DNA of 55,288 nucleotides from Bacteroidota bacterium (GTDB lineage Bacteria > Bacteroidota > Bacteroidia > Palsa-948). The stretch lies in assembly GCA_016213435.1 (NCBI GenBank), contig JACRAL010000016.1, positions 1 to 55,288 of the forward strand, written 5' to 3'. The translations under genes were made by a program, and so were the position numbers. Below the pieces are notes generated by a model. The model made no database searches. It was not told the origin of the DNA and saw only the letters and a list, made by a program, of their open reading frames with translations. Below are positions 25,013 through 32,195 of this stretch, piece by piece (the stretch's first letter is position 1; every line of letters begins with the position of its first letter).

Positions 25013-25083
25013 TTATGAATGATGCTTCACTAATGTATAATTTGTAATTTATAACTCCTTTGCCATTAACATAATTTAACATC

Positions 25084-25305
25084 GTGAATAAATTTGCCGG
25101 AATAATTTTAATTAGCTTTATCAAACTTTATAAAATAACATTGTCGCCTTTTATTGGAAACTCATGCAGATACCAGCCAACCTGTTCGCATTACGGAATA
25201 GAAGCAATAGAAAAGCATGGGGCATTGAAAGGCAGTTGGCTCACAATGAAGCGAGTGTGTTCATGCCATCCCTGGGGCGGGCAAGGATACGATCCGGTTC
25301 CATAA
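25084..25305 (+). CDS. yidD: Membrane protein insertion efficiency factor YidD
   Basis: YidD is a small membrane-associated protein that helps insertion of inner-membrane proteins, usually encoded between rnpA and yidC. The 73 residues contain the signature [22 protein letters not shown] and [13 protein letters not shown] with its three conserved cysteines. The start is a GTG at 25084; no better ATG exists and the N-terminal helix is complete from there. YidC itself is not downstream; a repeat cluster and a protease gene follow. Confidence 0.95.
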   Translation: MNKFAGIILISFIKLYKITLSPFIGNSCRYQPTCSHYGIEAIEKHGALKGSWLTMKRVCSCHPWGGQGYDPVP

Positions 25306-25318
25306 AATAAAAAACAAA

Positions 25319-25408
25319 AGCCCATCCCGCCCTTCCCGAAGGGAAGGAGGTGGAAAACTAAAAGAAAAAAAAATTGCTCCTCCCCTTCGGGGAGGCTGGG
25401 AGGGGCTG
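25319..25408. repeat. Pair of palindromic repeats before the CtpA-type protease gene
   Basis: AGCCCATCCCGCCCTTCCCG with AAGGGAAGGAGG (25319-25353), then CTCCTCCCCTTCGGGGAGGC with TGGGAGGGGCTG (25376-25408). Both have perfect stems. They fill the 110-bp gap between yidD and the protease gene. Confidence 0.8.
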
Positions 25409-25421
25409 ATAAATAACATAT

Positions 25422-27248
25422 ATGAAAATTTCATCATCACTTCTTAAGCGGGCAAAGAAATGGATCCTCATCGGATCAATTCCTCTCGTTACTATTTTTT
25501 CTTTTGGCTTTGTTGACAATTATTTTGAACTGTCGAAGAACCTCGACATCTTCGCCACGCTGCTGCGCGAACTGAACACCTATTATGTGGACGACATCAA
25601 GCCGGGTGAACTCATCAAACACGGAATTGATGAAATGCTCAACACGCTTGATCCTTACACGGAATTTTATGCCGAGTCCGATATCGAAGATTATAAAATG
25701 ATGGTAACGGGTCAGTATGGCGGGATCGGTTCGCTCATACGCCAGAAAGGAGATTACGTGATGATTGGCGAACCCTACGAAGGGTTTCCGGCTCAGAAAT
25801 CCGGATTGATGGCGGGAGATAAGATCACAGAAATTGACGGTAAGTCCATTAAAGGAAAATCTACGTCAGATGTGAGCAAGCTTTTGAAAGGACAGGCAAA
25901 CACGTCTGTAAAAGTGCTGGTTGAGCGCGACAATGAAAAGAAACCTTTTGAAATAACTCTTGTTCGCGAAGAAATAAAAATTAAAAATGTTCCTTACTAT
26001 GGAGTGGTTGCAGATGGCATTGGCTATATCAAACTTACCGGCTTCACGGAAAATGCAGCCAAAGAAGTAAAAACTGCTTTTCAGGAATTAAAAGAAAAAA
26101 ATAAGATAAGGGCATTAATTTTTGATGTGCGCGATAACGGTGGCGGGTTACTGAAAGAATCGGTTGACATTGTAAACACGTTTGTAGGCAAGGATCAAAC
26201 CATTGTTGAGCAAAAAGGAAAAGTAAAGGAAATGAATCGTATTCACAAAGCAATGTACACTCCTCTTGACACCACCATGCCTATCGTAGTGCTGGCCAAC
26301 AAGAATTCCGCATCTGCCTCTGAAATCGTTACCGGTTCACTGCAGGATTTGGACAGAGCAGTCGTATTGGGTCAGCGCACCTTTGGAAAAGGACTTGTGC
26401 AGCAAACCGTTCCGCTTTCCTACGGAACACAAATGAAAGTTACCATTGCGAAGTATTATACTCCCAGTGGAAGATGCATACAAGAACTGGACTACCTGCA
26501 CAAAAACACGCAAGGAAAAGCTGAACACATCCCCGATTCTCTTATCCGCGAATTCAAAACCAAAAACGGAAGAAGTGTTTATGATGGAAGCGGAATTTTT
26601 CCGGACATCAAACTTGAACCCAAAACATATGCATTAATTACCGGAACACTGGCTCAAAAAAATTATTTCTTTGACTATGCTACCAAATATCGTCTCTCTC
26701 ACAATGCAATTACTACTTCAAAAGAATTTTCGATGACGGAAGATGAGTACAAAGATTTTCTTCAATACATTGCAGATAAAGATTATAAATACACAACCAA
26801 AAGCGAGAAATCCCTTGAAGAATTAAAAAAGAACACAGAAAGCGAAAAGTATTTTGAAAACATTAAAAAAGACTATGATGATCTAAAATCAAAAATTGAA
26901 GAAAATAAAAAAGAAGATATCACCAACTATAAAACTGAGATTAAGAATATTCTGGAAGAAGAAATTGCTTCGAGGTATTACTTTCAGCGCGGGCGGCTCG
27001 AATCAGTGTTGAGAGCTGACAATGAGCTCAAAGAAGCCATCAAAGTATTGAACGACAAACAGCTTTACGAATCCATTCTTGCCGGAAAAGGCCCATATAA
27101 ATTGATTGGAAAACATGGAGAAACAACAGCGAAAGCCAATACTGCTGAAGAGGATGAAGATGAAGTTATTCCGGCTGATATTAAAAAAGATTCAAAAGAC
27201 ATGAAAAAACCGGAAGACAATAAAACTCCAAAGAAAAAAGGAGGATAA
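25422..27248 (+). CDS. C-terminal processing protease (S41, CtpA type)
   Basis: A 608-residue periplasmic serine protease. Residues about 15-32 are an uncleaved signal anchor. A PDZ domain (about 100-185, GGIGSLIRQKGDYVMIGEP) precedes the S41 domain (about 190-380). The Ser/Lys dyad is in the segment KNSASASEIVTG (near residue 298) and GQRTFGKGLVQ (Lys near 325). A charged helical C-terminal part follows, ending in a Lys/Asp-rich tail. Such enzymes trim envelope proteins from their C-termini and act on peptidoglycan hydrolases or secretion components. It ends at a strong terminator. Confidence 0.92.
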   Translation: MKISSSLLKRAKKWILIGSIPLVTIFSFGFVDNYFELSKNLDIFATLLRELNTYYVDDIKPGELIKHGIDEMLNTLDPYTEFYAESDIEDYKMMVTGQYGGIGSLIRQKGDYVMIGEPYEGFPAQKSGLMAGDKITEIDGKSIKGKSTSDVSKLLKGQANTSVKVLVERDNEKKPFEITLVREEIKIKNVPYYGVVADGIGYIKLTGFTENAAKEVKTAFQELKEKNKIRALIFDVRDNGGGLLKESVDIVNTFVGKDQTIVEQKGKVKEMNRIHKAMYTPLDTTMPIVVLANKNSASASEIVTGSLQDLDRAVVLGQRTFGKGLVQQTVPLSYGTQMKVTIAKYYTPSGRCIQELDYLHKNTQGKAEHIPDSLIREFKTKNGRSVYDGSGIFPDIKLEPKTYALITGTLAQKNYFFDYATKYRLSHNAITTSKEFSMTEDEYKDFLQYIADKDYKYTTKSEKSLEELKKNTESEKYFENIKKDYDDLKSKIEENKKEDITNYKTEIKNILEEEIASRYYFQRGRLESVLRADNELKEAIKVLNDKQLYESILAGKGPYKLIGKHGETTAKANTAEEDEDEVIPADIKKDSKDMKKPEDNKTPKKKGG

Positions 27249-27266
27249 TTTATCTTAACTATTTTT

Positions 27267-27303
27267 TAAAAATCCCTTCCAGACAAACCGGAGGGGATTT
27301 TTA
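27267..27303 (+). terminator. Rho-independent terminator after the CtpA-type protease gene
   Basis: Stem AAAAATCCCTTCC (27268-27280) pairs with GGAGGGGATTTTT with one G-T pair, across a nine-base loop, and runs into a T-rich tract. The T-tract also contains a TATTTTTG promoter box for the next gene. Confidence 0.8.
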
Positions 27304-27309
27304 TTTTTG
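27302..27309 (+). promoter_or_regulatory. -7 promoter box (TATTTTTG) of the O-antigen ligase gene
   Basis: It overlaps the T-tract of the preceding terminator and is followed by a 45-nt leader. The leader contains a five-codon ORF, ATGAAAATAAAATGA (27352-27366), whose stop overlaps the ligase ATG. Confidence 0.5.
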
Positions 27310-27362
27310 CAGGAATAATATTCTAACATATCTTTCGTTCCAATTGCAGTCATGAAAATAAA

Positions 27363-28958
27363 ATGATACGCTCCTCTCAAAAAAACTTTTTTTCATATTC
27401 CTACCTGTTTGGAATATTTCTTCTTGCCGCATCCCTGCCTTGGTCTAATTTACTGATGAGCATTTCAGAGATCATTCTACTCTTTTCATGGCTCTTGGAA
27501 GGTAATTTAAAAGAAAAAATAAAACTTTTTACAAAAAACAAAACCGCTGTTGTAATCAGTTCTGTTTTCGTCCTTCATTTGATTGGACTTACCTATACCT
27601 CTGATTTCTCGTATGGACTGGAAGATATAAGAAAGAAAATTCCACTTTTGCTGTTGCCATTGATTTTCTCCTCTTCTCCTCCCCTGCGAAAAGAAATATT
27701 TGAGAAGATTTTATATCTATTTTCTTTTTCAGTGATCGCTGCATCTCTGGCATGCTTTTATGTGCTGCTTGGATTTACCCGCAAACAAATCCTTCAACCC
27801 TATGAAGCATCTGTTTTTATTTCGCATATTCGTTTCGGATTGCTCATCAGCTTAACCCTATTTATTCTCGGATACTTTTTCATTACAAAAAAATCTTCTG
27901 TTCTAAAAGTTGCTGTCCCGCTGCTGATCATTTGGCTGCTACTGTTTCTCATCATGATGGAATCTGCCACGGGGTTGATCTGCACTGCAATAGTATCTGT
28001 TGTTTTAATAATAAGATTGTTTTTGCATACTCGAAAAGTTTCATTAAAGATCGTACTGCTTTCAATTATTCTCCTTGGAGGAATTGTTGCCACAAAAACC
28101 TTCTCGTCCCTCTCCTATGAATTAAACAACAAACCGATCGGTGATAAAAAAAGCCTACCTCTGCTGACAAAAAATGGAAATCCCTACGCACAAGACACTG
28201 CTATCCTTGAAACAGAAAACGGAAACTATGTATGGCTCAATGTCTGCGAAAAAGAACTTTCTGAAGAATGGAACAAAAAAAGCAAGTTGGATTATAATGG
28301 AAAAGATCTCCGAGGAAATGAGATAAAATACACACTCATCAGATTCCTTACTTCAAAAGGATTAACAAAAGATGCAGAAGGCATAAGTGCCCTATCCGAA
28401 AAAGAAGTGAAAGCGATTGAAAAAGGAATTCCCAATATAAATTTTATGAGTCTTTTTAATCCCACAGCCAGGATTCAAAAAATAGTATGGGAATTCAATA
28501 ATTATTCCAAAGGAGGAAATCCAAGCGGACATTCCGTTACCCAGCGCTTAGAATACTGGAAAACCGCAGTTGGAATTATTAGAGAGAATTTACTGTTGGG
28601 AGTTGGAACAGGAGATGTAGAAAAAGCATTTGATACGCAATATGAAAAAACAAATTCACCACTCACAAAAAAATGGAGACTGCGATCACACAATCAGTTT
28701 CTTTCTATCGGAGCAGCATTCGGAATTATTGGCATGTTTTGGTTTCTTTTTACTTTATTCTATCCTATGTTTGCAGAAAGGAAACTCAGCGATTACCTTT
28801 ATATGATATTTTTCATCATTGCATTCTTATCCATGTTTACGGAGGATACGCTTGAAACACAGGCGGGAGTAACGTTCTTTGCCTTCTTCAATTCATTCTA
28901 TCTTTTCTGCAGAGAAAAATCCGTTACTGATTCAGGCGATATAGTTTCAAATACTTGA
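27363..28958 (+). CDS. O-antigen ligase / polymerase (WaaL-Wzy family)
   Basis: A 531-residue membrane protein with about ten or eleven transmembrane helices and a large periplasmic loop (residues about 255-430). The loop precedes the Wzy_C-type signature LLGVGTGD and RSHNQFLSIGAAFGIIGMFWFL. Proteins of this family join lipid-linked polysaccharide to lipid A core or polymerise repeats at the outer face of the inner membrane. Ligase and polymerase cannot be told apart here. Its 3' end overlaps the convergent glycosyltransferase gene by 35 bp. The glycosyltransferase and the capsule export genes at 48-51 kb point to a cell-surface glycan role. Confidence 0.82.
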   Translation: MIRSSQKNFFSYSYLFGIFLLAASLPWSNLLMSISEIILLFSWLLEGNLKEKIKLFTKNKTAVVISSVFVLHLIGLTYTSDFSYGLEDIRKKIPLLLLPLIFSSSPPLRKEIFEKILYLFSFSVIAASLACFYVLLGFTRKQILQPYEASVFISHIRFGLLISLTLFILGYFFITKKSSVLKVAVPLLIIWLLLFLIMMESATGLICTAIVSVVLIIRLFLHTRKVSLKIVLLSIILLGGIVATKTFSSLSYELNNKPIGDKKSLPLLTKNGNPYAQDTAILETENGNYVWLNVCEKELSEEWNKKSKLDYNGKDLRGNEIKYTLIRFLTSKGLTKDAEGISALSEKEVKAIEKGIPNINFMSLFNPTARIQKIVWEFNNYSKGGNPSGHSVTQRLEYWKTAVGIIRENLLLGVGTGDVEKAFDTQYEKTNSPLTKKWRLRSHNQFLSIGAAFGIIGMFWFLFTLFYPMFAERKLSDYLYMIFFIIAFLSMFTEDTLETQAGVTFFAFFNSFYLFCREKSVTDSGDIVSNT

Positions 28959-29676
28959 GATATGTTTCGCGCGCAGAAATTTTGCAGACAATAAATCCGT
29001 ATTTCCCATCCAGAAATCCAAGCTTCAGAAAATAATTACGAAAGAATTTAAATCCTGCCTTCAGAAAGATCATCGGATAAGAAACGTTTCTATTTTGCAC
29101 ATGCAATACATCAGAAGAAATGGCAGAAAACTTCTCCACCTGCTTATAATGATCTTCAACAGAGTAATAACTGTAATGTAAAATATCTCCCTTCAAAAAC
29201 CCGGTTGCTTTATCGCCTTCAAACATCTCAAACTTATCGTGAGGATTAATACCAGCCCATTTCCCTTTTTGCGAATCCCAGAGGCGAAGTTTTTTATCCG
29301 GATACCAGCCACTGTGACGGATCCATTGACCGCAATAGTTAGTGAGTCGGTTCATGTAATAACCGTCCTTTTCCCAATTGTTTTTAATTGCAAGAATAGA
29401 TTGTTTCAATTCATCCGAAAGCGCTTCATCCGCATCAAGGGATAGTACGCAGGGACCTTTCGCCTGTGTGATCGCCCAGTTCTTCTGCTCGATGTGTCCG
29501 TCAAATTTATGCTGAACAAAACGCACTCCTTTTGCTTTGCAAATATCTTCCGTCTTATCGGCAGAAAAGGAATCCACCACAACAATGTCATCGGCAATAT
29601 CTTTTACAGAATCCAAACACCGTTCGATGTTTTTCTCTTCATTAAACGTAATAATTACAACTGATATTTGAGGCAT
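28924..29676 (-). CDS. Glycosyltransferase family 2 (WaaE/KdtX-like)
   Basis: A 250-residue GT-A-fold transferase. Residues 1-100 show the nucleotide-sugar half: ISVVIITFNEEKNIERCLDSV, VVVDSFSADKTEDICK, and the metal-binding region LSLDADEAL (DxD-like Asp77-Asp79). The short C-terminal half (GWYPDKKLRLWD, HYSYYSVEDHYKQVEKFS) matches LPS core beta-glucosyltransferases of the WaaE/KdtX group. It probably adds a sugar to lipopolysaccharide in the cytoplasm. It converges on the O-antigen ligase gene with a 35-bp overlap of the two 3' ends. Confidence 0.85.
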   Translation of the reverse strand: MPQISVVIITFNEEKNIERCLDSVKDIADDIVVVDSFSADKTEDICKAKGVRFVQHKFDGHIEQKNWAITQAKGPCVLSLDADEALSDELKQSILAIKNNWEKDGYYMNRLTNYCGQWIRHSGWYPDKKLRLWDSQKGKWAGINPHDKFEMFEGDKATGFLKGDILHYSYYSVEDHYKQVEKFSAISSDVLHVQNRNVSYPMIFLKAGFKFFRNYFLKLGFLDGKYGFIVCKISARETYLKYLKLYRLNQ

Positions 29677-29718
29677 GATACAAAATTAATATTTGCTTTA
29701 TTGAACAGAATTCTCCTA

Positions 29719-31518
29719 TCAGTAAATCACAATATCATAAGGAAGCCGCGCCTGCACTCCTTTGTATTTTAAAACGCTCTGCAGATTTTTGTAGTTCTGG
29801 TAGGTATCGCCAAATTCAGCTCTGAGTTTTTTCTCCATCATTACCTCTCCATCAAAAGCATTTTTCATTATTTCCTCAAAAGCATCTTTCTGTTTTGGCA
29901 GTTCAAGTATCTTGTATTGTTTCAGTTTTGCTTTTTCTGCAGCAAGTGCAATGGCATCTTTTATTCCTCCGAACTTATCTACCAACCCGATTCTTTTCCC
30001 ATCCACACCGCTCCACACCCTGCCCTGCCCTATACTGTCGATTTCATCTTTTGTCATATGTCGCCCATCGGCAACTTTTCCTATAAAATCCTGATAAACA
30101 TCTTCTATCCATTTCTGAACCACTGCTCCTTCGTCTTTTCCAAGAGCACGATACGGGTTTCCAAAATCAGAATGTTGATTTGTCTTTGCGGTGTCCACCG
30201 TTATACCAAACTTATTTGCAAAAAGACCCTGCACATTCGGAAACACGCCAAACACTCCAATAGATCCTGTGATTGTGTTCGGATGCGCAACAATGGCATC
30301 TGCATCACAGGCAATATAATATCCGCCCGAAGCGGCAACATCTCCCATAGAAACCACCACAGGTTTTTCTTTCTTCGCGAGCTTCATCTCTCTCCATATC
30401 ACATCTGAGGGAACCACACCACCTCCCGGTGAATTCACGCGCAACACAATGGCTTTTACATTTTCATCCAGTCGGGCTTCGCGTATGGCTTTCGATATTC
30501 CTTCGGAACCAATGGTTTTATCATCGCCATCGCCACCGTTAATTTCTCCTGTAGCATAAATAACAGCAATCTTGTTTTTTGTGTACGGTTCTTTTTTCAA
30601 CTGAGGAGCATGTGTGTATTTGTGCATATCCACATAGTTGATCTTATCGGATTTCTGGCCGGTGAGTTGTGCAAGAACCTCCAGCATTTCATCTTTGTAA
30701 ACAAGCCGGTCAACTAATTTATAACGAAGCGATGATTCACTGTTATTGATGAGCATATTGTCGGCATAACGGTTCAGTTCCTCAATAGAAATATTCCGTT
30801 GTTTGGCAATGCCTTCCAATGTATAATTCCAGATAGAATGTAAATACGTAAGCACCTGCTCCCTGCTTGCAGGACTCATTTTGTCGAGGAAGTAGGGTTC
30901 TGTAGCGCTCTTAAATTTTCCATGCCTGAATATCTGCACATCCACTTCTAATTTATCCAGCAACTTTTTGAAGAACATCATTTGCGTGCTCAACCCTTTA
31001 AAGTCCACCATGCCTTCCGGATTGAGATAAATAGTATCCGCCACCGTGGCGAGGTAATAAGCGCCCTGTGCGTAACCTTCGCTGTACGCAACAACAAACT
31101 TCTTCGCCTGCCCATTCGGGGACTCTTTGAAATCAAGAAGTGCATTGCGAATCTCTTCCAGCGTGGCTATTCCGGCAGGAATGGAAGAAATGTCGAGATA
31201 AATTCCGCTGATATTCGGGTCATCTTTGGCTTTTTCAATGTTGGAAAGAATATCGTTCAGTCCCAAACTCAAAGGCTGATATTCAAAGTTTCCAAACGAG
31301 AAATTCTCAAAAGGATTTTTAGACGATCGTTCAGGTATCGGACCATCGAAGGTGATATGCAAAACAGATTTCTGTTTCACCTTGATTACATTATCGCTTT
31401 GCGCAGAAAATTTAGATATGGACGCAACTACTATTCCTATTACAACAAAGAAAATAAAAAGGAATGTTACAAAAACTCCAACCAGCGTTCCCAGAAATGA
31501 GCCCCAGAATGATTTCAT
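29719..31518 (-). CDS. sppA: Signal peptide peptidase SppA, 67-kDa type
   Basis: SppA is a membrane-anchored serine protease that degrades cleaved signal peptides on the outer face of the inner membrane. The 599-residue length is that of the double-domain form. One N-terminal membrane helix (residues about 7-33) is followed by two tandem S49 domains. The general-base Lys lies in the first domain (GKFKSATEPYF) and the nucleophile Ser in the second (MGDVAASGGYYIAC, then TGSIGVFG). The frame is intact and all motifs are conserved. Confidence 0.95.
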   Translation of the reverse strand: MKSFWGSFLGTLVGVFVTFLFIFFVVIGIVVASISKFSAQSDNVIKVKQKSVLHITFDGPIPERSSKNPFENFSFGNFEYQPLSLGLNDILSNIEKAKDDPNISGIYLDISSIPAGIATLEEIRNALLDFKESPNGQAKKFVVAYSEGYAQGAYYLATVADTIYLNPEGMVDFKGLSTQMMFFKKLLDKLEVDVQIFRHGKFKSATEPYFLDKMSPASREQVLTYLHSIWNYTLEGIAKQRNISIEELNRYADNMLINNSESSLRYKLVDRLVYKDEMLEVLAQLTGQKSDKINYVDMHKYTHAPQLKKEPYTKNKIAVIYATGEINGGDGDDKTIGSEGISKAIREARLDENVKAIVLRVNSPGGGVVPSDVIWREMKLAKKEKPVVVSMGDVAASGGYYIACDADAIVAHPNTITGSIGVFGVFPNVQGLFANKFGITVDTAKTNQHSDFGNPYRALGKDEGAVVQKWIEDVYQDFIGKVADGRHMTKDEIDSIGQGRVWSGVDGKRIGLVDKFGGIKDAIALAAEKAKLKQYKILELPKQKDAFEEIMKNAFDGEVMMEKKLRAEFGDTYQNYKNLQSVLKYKGVQARLPYDIVIY

Positions 31519-31627
31519 GAATTAAAGATTAAATATTTGTGCAAACTTAAGAAAAGATAAGGCATTCAATGTAAATGATTAAATATATACGCAACCATTC
31601 CATACACCTTTCTATCTTTATGCCCTT

Positions 31628-32134
31628 ATGAACACCGTGTATTTACTCCTTGGAAGCAACATGGGCAAAAGGGAAGGTTTTTTGTCGCAAGCTATTGAAC
31701 TGATTAAAAAAAACACCGGAAAGATTATTTCAAAATCCTCGTTATATGAAACGGCTCCGTGGGGAAATACAAACCAAAATAATTTTATAAATCAAGTTGT
31801 TTGCATAGAGACAACCCTCTCTCCCGAAGCTCTTTTATCCGAAATCCTTTCGATTGAAAAAAAATTAGGAAGAACAAGACCCTTCGACTCTGCTCAGGGT
31901 GAAAAAAGCACAAAGTGGGGAGCCAGAATAATTGATATAGATATTTTGTTTTACAATCAGCAAATCCTCAAATCTCCCAACCTCCAAATCCCTCATCCGC
32001 ATCTCCACGAAAGAAGGTTTGCTCTTGTTCCACTCGCAGAAATTGCCGAAGAATTTATACATCCTGTTTTAAAAAAAACGATTGCACAACTGCTTACGGA
32101 TTGCAAAGATGGGTTAAAAGTTTTTCTGCGTTAA
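31628..32134 (+). CDS. folK: HPPK, folate pyrophosphokinase
   Basis: FolK transfers pyrophosphate from ATP to 6-hydroxymethyl-7,8-dihydropterin in folate synthesis. The 168 residues contain LLGSNMGKREGFL, YETAPWG, NQVVCIETTLSPEALL, and the signature WGARIIDIDILFYNQ, followed by PHPHLHERRFALVPLAEIA. Residues about 84-94 (RPFDSAQGEKS) are an in-frame copy of the TTCGAC-GCTCAG repeat, inserted between LGRT and KWGARIIDID where homologues have a two- or three-residue linker. A TATCTTTA box 8 bp upstream suggests a very short leader. Confidence 0.95.
   Translation: MNTVYLLLGSNMGKREGFLSQAIELIKKNTGKIISKSSLYETAPWGNTNQNNFINQVVCIETTLSPEALLSEILSIEKKLGRTRPFDSAQGEKSTKWGARIIDIDILFYNQQILKSPNLQIPHPHLHERRFALVPLAEIAEEFIHPVLKKTIAQLLTDCKDGLKVFLR
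31880..31903. repeat. TTCGACTCTGCTCAGGG repeat inserted in frame in folK
   Basis: CCCTTCGACTCTGCTCAGGG followed by TGAA; the arms CCCT and AGGG are inverted. It is translated as RPFDSAQGE. Confidence 0.8.
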
Positions 32135-32170
32135 CTTGTTCTTTTCTATTCATTATTACTCCTAAATCAT

Positions 32171-32178
32171 TATTTTTG
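32171..32178 (+). promoter_or_regulatory. -7 promoter box (TATTTTTG) of the first PD40/OmpA gene
   Basis: TATTTTTG fits TAnnTTTG and lies 18 bp before the ATG at 32196. It overlaps a GTG at 32178 that would otherwise be the first possible start; this favours the ATG. Confidence 0.45.
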
Positions 32179-32195
32179 TGACTTATTCAAATGCC

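Noticed and set aside
30982-31500. 172-codon ORF antisense to sppA
   Set aside because: It overlaps the conserved S49 domain in the opposite strand, is rich in Arg/Ile in shadow fashion and has no family resemblance.
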